Assembly (NCBI GenBank): GCA_022778805.1
Contig: JALFSN010000002.1
Coordinates: 124,001 to 188,000, forward strand
Reading direction: 5' to 3'
Length of the DNA: 64,000 nucleotides
Source: Arcanobacterium sp.
GTDB lineage: Bacteria; Actinomycetota; Actinomycetes; Actinomycetales; Actinomycetaceae
Shown: positions 45,118 to 53,847 of the stretch, in pieces
Layout: each line of letters starts with the position of its first letter
Position numbering within the stretch: position 1 is the stretch's first letter
Made by a program: the position numbers and the translations under genes
The notes under the pieces: model-generated
Seen by the model: the letters and a program-made list of their open reading frames with translations, nothing else
Told to the model about the DNA's origin: nothing
Database searches by the model: none

Positions 45118-46035
45118 ATGAGTGCAACGAATTATCGGAAAAAAATCATAGATGATTACTGCGTTCTAGATACAGAAACCACGGGTCTTTCTGCATATTA
45201 CGACGAAGTCATTGAGCTTGGAATATTACGGGTCAGAGGGGGCACTGTAGTAGATCAGTACTCGCAACTAATTCATCCAGAGCATCCGATTGATGGCTTC
45301 ATCACTGCTTTGACTGGCATCACAAATGAGATGCTTGCTGGAATGCCATCAATTTCAGAAGTGAAAGATGCCGTCCTGTCGTTCGTCGGTGATGATGTCA
45401 TTGTGGGTCACAATATATTGTTTGATATCCGCTTTCTAAATATGGGTTTTGGCGATGAGATTGAAAATGAGTATATGGACACGATGCAGTTTGCCCGCAA
45501 GATGTATCCAGAATTAGACCATCACCGCCTTTCAGACCTGAGAAAACATCTGGGTCTATCCAATAACGAACATAGGGCAATTGCTGATTGCATTACGACG
45601 CAGGAATTGTATGAAACCATCAAAGCAACTATGTCTGACAAAGGTCTGCAGATTAAGGATTTGTGGGCAGAGAATAAGCGCGGCAGTCATTCCGTAGGAG
45701 TTGATATCAGCTCAATCATTCCCAATACAGTCGAGGTTAACGAAGAGAGCTTTTTCTATGACCGACATGTTGTCTTCACTGGCAAGCTAGAGAAAATGGC
45801 CAGAAAAAACGCTATGCAAATAGTCGTCAATCTGGGAGGCATCCTAGACACCAGTGTCACAAAGAGAACCAACTATTTGATTCTTGGCGACAACGATTAC
45901 AACACCATCCTTCACGGTGAGAAATCTTCAAAACATAAGAAAGCAGAAAAGCTCAAGCTGGAGGGCAACGATATAGAGATCATTGATGAATTTACCTTCT
46001 ACGACATTTTGAGTGACGAGGGCGTTTTGGCGTGA
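45118..46035 (+). CDS. DnaQ-like 3'-5' exonuclease with C-terminal BRCT domain
   Basis: 305 residues. The N-terminal half is a DEDDh exonuclease: VLDTETTGLS (D-T-E), VGHNILFDIRFLN and HRAIADC (catalytic His and Asp). The C-terminal part (about 210-300) is a BRCT domain, with HVVFTGKLEKMARKNAMQIV and TNYLILGDND, as in DNA ligase and replication-factor C. Stand-alone proteins of this layout occur in accessory regions. The base composition is visibly more AT-rich than the flanks, which suggests transfer. GAGG lies about a dozen bases before the ATG. It is intact between broken hsdM and hsdS. Confidence 0.88.
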   Translation: MSATNYRKKIIDDYCVLDTETTGLSAYYDEVIELGILRVRGGTVVDQYSQLIHPEHPIDGFITALTGITNEMLAGMPSISEVKDAVLSFVGDDVIVGHNILFDIRFLNMGFGDEIENEYMDTMQFARKMYPELDHHRLSDLRKHLGLSNNEHRAIADCITTQELYETIKATMSDKGLQIKDLWAENKRGSHSVGVDISSIIPNTVEVNEESFFYDRHVVFTGKLEKMARKNAMQIVVNLGGILDTSVTKRTNYLILGDNDYNTILHGEKSSKHKKAEKLKLEGNDIEIIDEFTFYDILSDEGVLA

Positions 46036-46086
46036 CGGCGAACGGAAGCGAAGTAACGACAGTGAGAGCAGCAGGGAGGAAGCTCG

Positions 46087-47109
46087 ATGAGTGACGTTGA
46101 AAATGAGCATCGTAACGGCGAGGTGATCTTATACCGCCGCGAAGACGGCGCTCCTGCAATTGATGTGCGCCTCGAAGACGGCACGGTGTGGCTGAGCCAG
46201 CAGCAGATCGCGCAACTGTTTCAGACGTCTCAGCAAAACGTGAGTTTACATTTACAAAACATCTATGAAGAAGGCGAACTTGATCCAGAGGCAACTCACA
46301 AAGATTTCTTGTTAGTTCGCCAAGAGGGCTCGCGCCGCGTGAATCGCACTATCACCCACTACAATCTCGATGCGATTATTTCTGTGGGATACAGAGTGAA
46401 GAGCAAGCTGGCCACTCAGTTTCGTATCTGGGCCACCGAGCGTTTGCGTGAATATCTGATTAAAGGTTTCACTATGGACGACGCTCGACTCAAGGAGCTT
46501 GGTGGTGGCGGCTATTGGCGTGAGCTGCTTGAGCGGATTCGAGATATTCGCAGCAGCGAGAAAGTGCTGTATCGGCAGGTGTTAGATCTATACGCCACAA
46601 GTGTGGACTACGATCCACGCGCTGAGGAAAGCATAAAGTTTTTCAAAATTGTGCAAAACAAATTGCACTACGCCGCTCACGGGCACACCGCTGCTGAAGT
46701 GATTTACGCACGCGCAGATTCCGCCAAACCAAACATGGGGCTCACTTCCTTTCCGAAAGAGCGAGTGCGTAAAGCAGACGTCACTGTGGCGAAAAACTAT
46801 CTTGATGAAGAAGAGTTAAAAAATCTCAATACGTTGGTTTCCGCCTATTTTGACGCGGCAGAGTTTCGTGCTCAACGGCACGAACCCACCTATATGGTTG
46901 ATTGGATTGGCCATCTTGAGCGCCTGATTGCAGCTATGGACGCTCCCGTGCTCGAGGGAGCTGGAAAAGTGAGCCATAAGCAAGCCGTGGCTCGCGCTGA
47001 GGGAGAATATGAAAAGTATCAAGCCCGCATGAGCGAATTGCCTTCGGCAGCCGAAGAAGCATATCTCGACACGATAAAGCAGGCGCAGCGCCAGATTGAG
47101 GGGGAATGA
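46087..47109 (+). CDS. RhuM-family protein
   Basis: 340 residues. The N-terminus ILYRREDGAPAIDVRLEDGTVWLSQQQIAQLFQTSQQNVSLH and FRIWATERLREYLIKGF are diagnostic of the RhuM/Fic-associated family, found in many genomes between hsdM and hsdS of type I systems. The first 100 residues look like a DNA-binding winged-helix region. A C-terminal helical part ends QIEGE. GGAGGAAG precedes the ATG. The molecular role of RhuM proteins is not established; a link to restriction or phage defence is inferred from its recurring position. Its TGA overlaps the ATG that begins the hsdS remnant. Confidence 0.88.
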   Translation: MSDVENEHRNGEVILYRREDGAPAIDVRLEDGTVWLSQQQIAQLFQTSQQNVSLHLQNIYEEGELDPEATHKDFLLVRQEGSRRVNRTITHYNLDAIISVGYRVKSKLATQFRIWATERLREYLIKGFTMDDARLKELGGGGYWRELLERIRDIRSSEKVLYRQVLDLYATSVDYDPRAEESIKFFKIVQNKLHYAAHGHTAAEVIYARADSAKPNMGLTSFPKERVRKADVTVAKNYLDEEELKNLNTLVSAYFDAAEFRAQRHEPTYMVDWIGHLERLIAAMDAPVLEGAGKVSHKQAVARAEGEYEKYQARMSELPSAAEEAYLDTIKQAQRQIEGE

Positions 47110-47846
47110 TGAGCAGCCCAGATACTTCATTATATGAACTCAAATATATTTACTACTCAATGCAAACAATTCGGTATATCCCTAACAATCACTCTCGACA
47201 GTGGATATCTACATACTCTCTCTAAAATCAAAATTCCTGTGCCGCTACTGGAAGTGCAAAAAGAGATAGTGAGAATACTAGATACATTTACTTCACTGGA
47301 AGCTAGACGCAAGCAGTATGAATACTACCGCGACCGCCTGCAAACTTTCCCAGAGGGGGAGGTACATAGAGTTAAAATTGAGAGATATTGGAACAGTTAG
47401 GATGTGCAAACGCATCTTCAAATCTCAGACATCCACGGAAGATGCTGTGCCGTTCTATAAAGTTGGCACTTTTGGCAAAAAGCAGACGCTTTTATTTCAC
47501 AGGAACTTTTTGAGGAGTACAAAGAAAAGTATCCTTACCCAGAACGAGGAGAGATTCTGATTTCATGTTCTGGGACTATATCGGTAAGACAGTTGAATTT
47601 GATGAAGCTCCCGCATATTTCCAAAATTCCAATATCGTGTGGCTCAAACATGACCAAACACAAGTAACAAATAGGTACCTACAATAGTGTTTCGCAAGAA
47701 ATCCTTGGAACGTAGATAACGGTTGCACGATCACCCGTCTCTACGCTAGCAATATCGCGCAAACTGAAATTCCTGTACCACCGCTTGAGGCGCAGGAGCG
47801 GCTTGTGGAAGTGCTCGATAATTTTGAGAAGATTTGCGCGGACTAG
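47109..47846 (+). pseudogene. hsdS: Type I specificity subunit HsdS, broken into several frames
   Basis: Recognisable pieces, in order: [15 protein letters not shown]...[12 protein letters not shown] (frame of the ATG at 47109); [20 protein letters not shown]...[15 protein letters not shown] (shifted at a TCTCTCT run near 47220); [14 protein letters not shown]...VPFYKVGTFGKK; ADAFISQELFEEYKEKYPYP...ISCSGTI; TVEFDEAPAYFQNSNIVWLK; and finally TEIPVPPLEAQERLVEVLDNFEKI. These are the end of the first target-recognition domain, the central conserved helix, most of the second domain and the C-terminal conserved helix. The N-terminal domain is missing. At least four frame changes and stops make it non-functional. 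Confidence 0.85.
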
Positions 47847-48058
47847 ATTTAGAGCTATTGAACTCCATAGTGGATCAACCCACTCAACGAAAACCCCTAG
47901 CCGAAAAACACAAAGATCACGATCTGGGCGGAAACCTGTGCGGATTTAGAGAATGCCGCATAAAACCTGATTTGCTATTGATCTATCGCATTGACGGACA
48001 CGATCTCATACTTTTCCTAAACCGCACCGGCTCTCATTCCGACCTTTTCAATATGTGA
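47834..48058 (+). pseudogene. YafQ/RelE-type toxin, N-terminally truncated
   Basis: The frame reads ELLNSIVDQPTQRKPL, then KDHDLGGNLCGFRECRIKPD and LLLIYRIDG, ending RTGSHSDLF. This is the C-terminal three quarters of a YafQ-like mRNA interferase (family length about 90). The first 20 or so residues, including the basic N-terminus, are missing, and the start would be a TTG inside the hsdS remnant. No antitoxin gene is adjacent. The conserved His and the RTGSHSDLF end are intact, so it is a recent fragment. Confidence 0.7.
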
Positions 48059-48275
48059 ATGACGCATACCATCACCACTTCTGCGCCACATCAAGCACCA
48101 TCACTATTGAAGAATCCCCATAACACCTGATTGAAAAACGACGAGAAAACTCTCGACACCTGCTCCGTCGTTACTTTTGCAGGGTTTTCGTTATCACTTT
48201 TGCGGGGTTTCACCATCATTTTTGCTAGTACTGCAACCCAATAGAGAGCCACAAGATGAATCGCGAACCAGGCTA

Positions 48276-49469
48276 TCAATCCAGCAAACTAATAGGAATT
48301 GCCCAGATATTGCCTGCGATCGGGCGCACGTCCGCTCCGGTGTAGAGCACCGCGCCTTTCAAAAAACGCTCACCGAGATTCTCACGCAACCAGAGCAAAT
48401 GTTTCGCGTCGCTCGCCGTCACGCTAGTTGCTGCTTTCACCTCAAAAGCAAGCACCCCTTTCGGGGCATCCACAATGAAATCTATTTCATGGGCTCCGCC
48501 ACTGGTGCGAAGATGATACAGCTCTGCGCGCAGCGAAGCAGTCTGCGGTCGAAGCTGCGCCGCCACATACGATTCCAGATATCGCCCCAGCAGCATCGGG
48601 TCACGGAGAAGCTCATCTTCACTCACCTGAGCCAGCGCCAGGCTGAGTGCTGTATCCACCAAAAAACGCTTGGGATATTCGGTGATGCGCGCGAGCCGAT
48701 TCGAACTGAAAGCTGGAATCGGAGCCGCCAGCCAGGTGCGGGCAAGCAGATCCTGATACTTCTTCCAGGTGGCTTTGTTGATATCAGCTGCTTCCCAAAT
48801 GCGCTGATCTGGCACTGCCTGCGCCTCTAAAGTGGCGAGCACCTGAGCCGTGCGGTAAAAACGGGTAGAGTCTCTCCCCTCGTCACCGGCACGCTGGGAA
48901 ACAGTAGCGGCGTAACTTTCCAAAAACATAGCAGCATCCGGCAGCGCACGTGCAGCTGGAAAACCAGTGGTGAAAAGTTTAGTGACGTCAAAGGTACCAA
49001 TTTCCCCAGCAGTGACGGCAGGCGGCGCATCGAGAAAACGGGAAAGAAATTGCGGCCCACTGCCATTGCCTGCGATTTCGCTTGCCATCATAGGAAAGAT
49101 CGTCACTCGCACCGAGCGCCCCGTCAATGGATATGTGGGGCCGTAGCTGGCCGGCTCCACGCTACCAGTGAGAATAAACCTGCCCGAAGTGGGATCGGCG
49201 TCCACAAGGTTCTTGAGAATCCAGAGGAAATCGGTACCAGCAAGTTGCCATTCGTCGATAAGAATTGGCGGCTCCAGCAGTGCCAAAAACCCCTCCGGAT
49301 CCGCGCGCAAGTTTCCCAAATCTTGCGGCAAGCGCACAATCGACTTGGCAAATAGAGACGCCGTGGTGGTCTTACCCACTCCACGGGGCCCTTCAATCAC
49401 CACAATCGGAAATTGGGCAAGCGCCCTAGCGATTCTCTCTTCAGTAATGCGCGGCAAGTAACCTTCCAT
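48276..49469 (-). CDS. AAA ATPase with DUF4143 domain
   Basis: 397 residues from the ATG at 49469. Walker A GPRGVGKTT, Walker B PPILIDEWQ and the sensor region ILTGSVEPA lie in the N-terminal ATPase domain. The C-terminal half is the DUF4143 restriction-endonuclease-like fold with HEIDFIVDA and LAFEVKA, the E-x-K signature. These proteins are widespread in accessory regions and are sometimes listed with toxin-antitoxin or defence genes, but their biochemistry is unknown. The upstream region carries a long dyad. Base composition resembles the core genome. Confidence 0.88.
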   Translation of the reverse strand: MEGYLPRITEERIARALAQFPIVVIEGPRGVGKTTTASLFAKSIVRLPQDLGNLRADPEGFLALLEPPILIDEWQLAGTDFLWILKNLVDADPTSGRFILTGSVEPASYGPTYPLTGRSVRVTIFPMMASEIAGNGSGPQFLSRFLDAPPAVTAGEIGTFDVTKLFTTGFPAARALPDAAMFLESYAATVSQRAGDEGRDSTRFYRTAQVLATLEAQAVPDQRIWEAADINKATWKKYQDLLARTWLAAPIPAFSSNRLARITEYPKRFLVDTALSLALAQVSEDELLRDPMLLGRYLESYVAAQLRPQTASLRAELYHLRTSGGAHEIDFIVDAPKGVLAFEVKAATSVTASDAKHLLWLRENLGERFLKGAVLYTGADVRPIAGNIWAIPISLLD

Positions 49470-49490
49470 AGCCAGAGAATAACAAGTTTT

Positions 49491-49546
49491 TGCATTTTCG
49501 GCTACCGAATAGCTGATAATGCAGCTACCGAGTAGCCGAAAATGCA
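49491..49546. promoter_or_regulatory. Long dyad upstream of the DUF4143 ATPase gene
   Basis: TGCATTTTCGGCTA (49491-49504) and its perfect inverse (49533-49546) flank a core with GCTACCGAATAGC and GCTACCGAGTAGC, each itself near-palindromic. TGATAAT lies between them, a possible -10. The arrangement looks like a pair of operators for an autoregulator or like an inverted promoter element. Confidence 0.55.
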
Positions 49547-49708
49547 CAACAGTCATCCCGCCGGCAGAACTCACCACCCCCGCTACCAGCAACCACGATC
49601 TCTGGCCACCCGCGTGCGGCACCTCGACATCTCAGGATCACCACCTCCCAAATCGCGCAAAACAGTGCGGTAAAGTGTGCGTATGAGAGACAAGCCCGCA
49701 AAACTGCT

Positions 49709-50824
49709 CTAGCCAAGCACTGCCCGCGGCCCTGCTTCCAACGCCGTCACATCTACGTACCAGGGGCGCCTCACACCATCATGCTCACCTCTCACGCCAC
49801 AGTGAGCGCCAGCGAGCCGCTCTGGCTCGAAGACAGCAAGAAAATCCGCAGCGGAACGCACATCACCGTACCCCCGTGACTCGCTATACCCCAATGATTC
49901 GGCGAGCAACTGGATGACATCTGCGGCTTGCCACCCAAAGGCGGCGAGCCGCCCCATCGTCACGGCGCCATCACGTTTTGCCAGCCGCACTCCCCGATCG
50001 TTGAGCACTAGCGGCACATGCCGGTACTCCGGCGTGGGATACCCCAGCAGCTTTTGCACATACACTTGCCGAGGCGTCGATGGCAGCAGATCATTCCCCC
50101 GCACAATCTGCGCCACTCCACTATCACCATCATCTACGACTGAGACGAAATTGTAGGAGTACACCCCATCCCCACGTTTGATGACGAGATCATCGACGGC
50201 TCCTGAGTATCGCCCGTCATTAGCATCTGTGACTGTGAGAGTCGTGACGGCGGTGCGCAAGCGAAACGCCGGCTCACGCCCACTACCAGCGAGCTTTGCA
50301 CGGCCAGCATCTCTCTGCTCCACGCTCAGATTGCGACACGTACCTGGATACGAGCCAGGCGGCCGGTGCGGAGCACGCGTCACCTCAGCTAGGTCTTTGC
50401 GAGTGCAGTAGCACTCGTAGAGCATCCCATCCTTTTCTAGCTGTCTAAAAATCTCGGCATATCGGTCTAGCCGCTGCGATTGGAAGAGCACCGGCTCATC
50501 CCACTCCAAACCTAATGCAGCGAGATCGTGAAGCTGGCTATCCACATACTGCGGCCGTGAGCGCTCATCCAGATCTTCCATACGGAGGATGAACTGCATA
50601 CCAGCGCTGCGTGCATATGCCCAGGCGAGCAAAGCCGTGCGCAGATTCCCAAGGTGTAGATCTCCCGACGGAGAGGGGGCGTAACGCCCTGCGGCGCGGA
50701 GTGGCGCAGCGTGACTCTCCTCAGCGCCCCTCCTTGTGGCGCTGCGCTCCGCAGCATGATACTCCACCTGCTCAGTGCCGCCATACACGTTGTTCACGCT
50801 GCTAGTGTAGCCGTTGCGGGGCAA
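49709..50824 (-). CDS. gluQ: Glutamyl-Q tRNA(Asp) synthetase
   Basis: Attaches glutamate to the queuosine base of tRNA-Asp. The class I signature is PSPSGDLHLGNLRTAL and the KMSKS loop is represented by RLAKRDGAVTM. The Zn-binding Cys set YECYCTRKDL...YPGTCR of YadB proteins is present, and the anticodon-binding domain of true GluRS is absent. 371 residues. The start is uncertain: a TTG at 50824 or one of several GTGs downstream, and an N-terminal extension of about 40 residues is not conserved. The C-terminal 60 residues are partly low-complexity. Confidence 0.9.
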   Translation of the reverse strand: MPRNGYTSSVNNVYGGTEQVEYHAAERSATRRGAEESHAAPLRAAGRYAPSPSGDLHLGNLRTALLAWAYARSAGMQFILRMEDLDERSRPQYVDSQLHDLAALGLEWDEPVLFQSQRLDRYAEIFRQLEKDGMLYECYCTRKDLAEVTRAPHRPPGSYPGTCRNLSVEQRDAGRAKLAGSGREPAFRLRTAVTTLTVTDANDGRYSGAVDDLVIKRGDGVYSYNFVSVVDDGDSGVAQIVRGNDLLPSTPRQVYVQKLLGYPTPEYRHVPLVLNDRGVRLAKRDGAVTMGRLAAFGWQAADVIQLLAESLGYSESRGYGDVRSAADFLAVFEPERLAGAHCGVRGEHDGVRRPWYVDVTALEAGPRAVLG

Positions 50825-50999
50825 CTTGACGCGGGCAGCGCATTACTCCGCCTCAATCGGCGCATTTGCCACGCCGCAACCGTCACGTCGCCCCGCCACA
50901 ACTGTCACACCGGCATCTTGCTTGCCAAGCCTGGCAAGTAGCACGCTGCCGAGACACGGCAACGTGTCGCACCGGCGTCAGCACATCCTGTGAGCAGCT

Positions 51000-51551
51000 A
51001 TGCTGATACGTATGGGAAAGAAAAAGCGTGACGCCAAAAACGCTCACCGCACAAGTGCAGCAGCCGGATCCACCGCCGCCCTGCAAGCGCTCAACGCCGC
51101 CCAGGTAGCATACGAGCTCATTGAGTACGAGCACTCCGACGTCATGGAGCACGGCTTTGCTCTCGATACTGTAGCTGTGCTCGGCCTCGATCCCGACACC
51201 GTCTTTAAGACGCTCATGGTGGAGGCGGATGGCCGCCCTGCCGTCGGCATCGTACCAGCGAGTCATCAGCTCAATCTCAAATCGCTGGCCAAAGCCCTCG
51301 GCGCCAAGCACGCAGCGATGATGGATCCAGCCAAAGCCGAGCGACTCACCGGCTACATCAGAGGCGGAATTTCCCCGATCGGCCAGCGCACGCTCTATCC
51401 CACTGTGATTGACGCCGCCGCCCAACTGCTCTCCACCATGATTATCTCTGGCGGTAAACGATCACTCTCGGTGGCTCTGGCTCCCGCAGACCTCGCCACA
51501 CTCGTCCATGCGAGCTTCGCCCCCATTGCCGCGCTAGAACGGGGGCGTTGA
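51000..51551 (+). CDS. ybaK: YbaK/EbsC-family aminoacyl-tRNA deacylase
   Basis: Hydrolyses mischarged Cys-tRNA(Pro) or related species. The family fold is seen in VFKTLMVEADGRPAVGIVPASHQLN with the essential Lys (K in FKT), then LGAKHAAMMDPAKAERLTGYIRGGISPIGQ with the GG-x-SP loop. 183 residues; the N-terminal 25 are basic. The ATG at 51000 or the one at 51012 may be used. Monocistronic on the plus strand. Confidence 0.9.
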   Translation: MLIRMGKKKRDAKNAHRTSAAAGSTAALQALNAAQVAYELIEYEHSDVMEHGFALDTVAVLGLDPDTVFKTLMVEADGRPAVGIVPASHQLNLKSLAKALGAKHAAMMDPAKAERLTGYIRGGISPIGQRTLYPTVIDAAAQLLSTMIISGGKRSLSVALAPADLATLVHASFAPIAALERGR

Positions 51552-51636
51552 GAGCAAGGAGCCACTATTTCTTCGCCGAAATCGCTCCCAACGGCGTCAC
51601 CCTTCATCGAAATCGCCCTTAGCCGGAGTCATTTCC

Positions 51637-52275
51637 TCACCGAAATTCTGACGGCACGCGCATCATTCGTTCACGATCCCACCGCTGATTCCAGCCAAAA
51701 ATTTCCAGCACGGCGTCCGTAATGCCCGCCGTCATTCCCCAGATTACGACGTTATCTACCAGGAAACCTGGGCCGGTATGGTCGTGCTCAATCTCCCAGG
51801 TGACGCGATGGGCAGGGTCTACCAGCTCCCGCACTGGCACATTCAAAATCCGCTCTACCTCAGCAGCATTTGGCCGGAGCAACTCGCTGGCTCCACTCCA
51901 GCACCCCACCACTGCCACCGGATCCACGCGAAGCCGTGACGCCGTGGGCGCCGCCAGTCTCCCCCAGATCTGAATTTCGCTGGCATCTAAGCCAATCTCT
52001 TCGTACGTCTCCCGCAGCGCGGTCTGCTCGGGATTCTCCGCTCCTTCACGCCCGCCACCAGGAAAACTCACTTGCCAGCCTTGCGAAATTCCCCGTGCAC
52101 GCTGCGTAAAGAGAATGCTTGGCTCCGCTTCAGCCTCCGAAATCAGCACCATCACAGCAGCTTGACGCACCCGACCAGCGAGCTGCTCATCCCACGTGGC
52201 CGTGCGCGAGAGATGAGCGAGCGGGAGCTGAGCGAGCGAGAGATGAGCGAGCGGGTATTTTTCCGGCTTCTTCAC
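51637..52275 (-). CDS. NUDIX hydrolase, CoA-pyrophosphatase-like
   Basis: 212 residues. The Nudix box is GGGREGAENPEQTALRETYEEIGL, preceded by GWQVSFPG; this arrangement is typical of the NudL/CoA-diphosphatase group. The GTG at 52275 is the apparent start. Residues 7-23 (PLAHLSLAQLPLAHLSR) are encoded by a 15-bp tandem repeat and are probably an addition to the core; a later start would remove them. Substrate (CoA, or another nucleotide) is not certain. Confidence 0.85.
   Translation of the reverse strand: MKKPEKYPLAHLSLAQLPLAHLSRTATWDEQLAGRVRQAAVMVLISEAEAEPSILFTQRARGISQGWQVSFPGGGREGAENPEQTALRETYEEIGLDASEIQIWGRLAAPTASRLRVDPVAVVGCWSGASELLRPNAAEVERILNVPVRELVDPAHRVTWEIEHDHTGPGFLVDNVVIWGMTAGITDAVLEIFGWNQRWDRERMMRVPSEFR
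52210..52254. repeat. Three tandem 15-bp units at the NUDIX gene start
   Basis: GAGATGAGCGAGCGG, GAGCTGAGCGAGCGA and GAGATGAGCGAGCGG follow each other, keeping frame and encoding alternating LAHLS/LAQLP units of the NUDIX protein. Confidence 0.85.
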
Positions 52276-52449
52276 TCTTGCACGGTATCAGAGAGCGTCA
52301 CCATTGGCACGCCTGGGCACGCCTACACCTCGACCTGCCCTCAAGCATGTCCACATCCAGCATGTCCGCTTTCAGCGTGTCCACCAATAGAGACGCCGTC
52401 ACTTTTAGTACGCGCACCGCACTTGACAGCCCGCCACTTGGCAAAGGCG

Positions 52450-53847
52450 CTACCCGAGATCATAAGCGAGTAAATCATCCACGCTTTGACGCCGCAGCAT
52501 CTGCGTGATGCGGCCATCATCCACCGCCACCACGGCGGGCTTCGTGAGCATGTTGTAGTTGCTAGCCATTGCATAGCCATACGCTCCTACAGCAGGCACA
52601 GCCAGCAGATCGCCGCGATGAATATCAGCTGGCAATGCCACATTTCGCACCACAATATCTCCAGATTCGCAGTGTTTGCCAACGACGCGCGCACGCCGCA
52701 GCTCGGCAGTCGATACTCTATTGGCAAGCGCAGCGGTGTAATCCGCCTCGTAGAGGGCAGGGCGGATGTTGTCACTCATGCCCCCATCCACGCTCACATA
52801 TGTGCGCTTGCCCGAATCTATCGCCACATCTTTCACCGTGCCCACCGAATAGAGCATGAGCATTGCCGGAGCCACAATCGAGCGACCAGGCTCAATACTT
52901 ACCCGCGGAGCAGGCAGGCCGCTGCGGCGCACGTGCTCGGCGACGGCTGCGGCAAGCTCCTGAGCAAACATGTGCGGCGTGGGCGGCACCGGATCTGCAC
53001 TGGTATAGCGCACTCCATAGCCCCCACCAAGATCAATCTCCGGCAAAGCGATTCCCTGCTCGCCAGCCCACGCCCGCTCGGCCAGCACGATTGCCGCAGC
53101 CGCAGCAAAGCCATCGACGGAAGCGATTTGCGAGCCGATATGTGAATGTAAGCCAATCAGATTCAAGTGAGGCGCCGCCGCAGCACGTTTCATTGCCTCC
53201 CGAGCTACACCTGTGGAGATGGACAGCCCAAATTTTTGATCCTCGTGGGCAGTGGCGATAAATTCATGCCCACCGGCGTGCACACCCGTGGTGAGCCGCA
53301 GATACACCGGAGCCTGTACCCCCCGCTCAGCTGCAATTTTCTCTACAAAATCCAACTCGTCCAGGGAATCAATCACGATATGAGCCACGCCTGTTTCCAG
53401 CGCCAGCTCTATCTCTGCCCGACTCTTGTTGTTGCCGTGCAAACCGCAGGCACTACCAGGGATTCCGGCAGCCAATACTGTGCGCAGCTCCCCCTCCGAG
53501 GCGGTATCGATATGCAGCCCCTCTGCTACCATCCAGCGGGCAAACTGCTTGGAGAGGAAAGCCTTACCGGCGTAATATACATCTGCACCCGCCAATGGCG
53601 CACATGCCTCGTCCATGGCGTGCTTCCAGGTGCGCGCCCGCGAGCGTGCATCGGCGCTATCTAAGACGAACGTCGGCGTCCCGCACTCAGCTGCCAGGCG
53701 CGATAGTGGCACACCTGCCACCGATAGTTCCCCGTTCCCAAGACGCTCAGTATGAGCACTCCAGATAGCACCATAGCGCTCTCCATCTGGCTCGGGCGCT
53801 GCCAGCTGCTCCAGATTGACGCTTTGGCTGCCGCTTTCTATGCTCAT
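52450..53847 (-). CDS. lysA: Diaminopimelate decarboxylase
   Basis: Last step of lysine synthesis, PLP-dependent. YYAGKAF contains the PLP-binding lysine, followed by the HGNNKSRAEIELAL, GLHSHIGSQI and EIDLGGGYGVRY blocks and the C-terminal GKHCESGDI Cys. 465 residues, normal. GAGAGGCGGAAG precedes the ATG at 53847. argS lies upstream on the same strand, an order shared by many actinobacteria, but a gap of nearly 400 bp with a nine-base homopolymer separates them. Confidence 0.95.
   Translation of the reverse strand: MSIESGSQSVNLEQLAAPEPDGERYGAIWSAHTERLGNGELSVAGVPLSRLAAECGTPTFVLDSADARSRARTWKHAMDEACAPLAGADVYYAGKAFLSKQFARWMVAEGLHIDTASEGELRTVLAAGIPGSACGLHGNNKSRAEIELALETGVAHIVIDSLDELDFVEKIAAERGVQAPVYLRLTTGVHAGGHEFIATAHEDQKFGLSISTGVAREAMKRAAAAPHLNLIGLHSHIGSQIASVDGFAAAAAIVLAERAWAGEQGIALPEIDLGGGYGVRYTSADPVPPTPHMFAQELAAAVAEHVRRSGLPAPRVSIEPGRSIVAPAMLMLYSVGTVKDVAIDSGKRTYVSVDGGMSDNIRPALYEADYTAALANRVSTAELRRARVVGKHCESGDIVVRNVALPADIHRGDLLAVPAVGAYGYAMASNYNMLTKPAVVAVDDGRITQMLRRQSVDDLLAYDLG

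Noticed and set aside
48091-48279. Minus-strand 62-residue frame after the toxin remnant
   Set aside because: No start signal or family resemblance; it contains two copies of an ACTTTTGC(A/G)GGGTTT word and is best read as non-coding.
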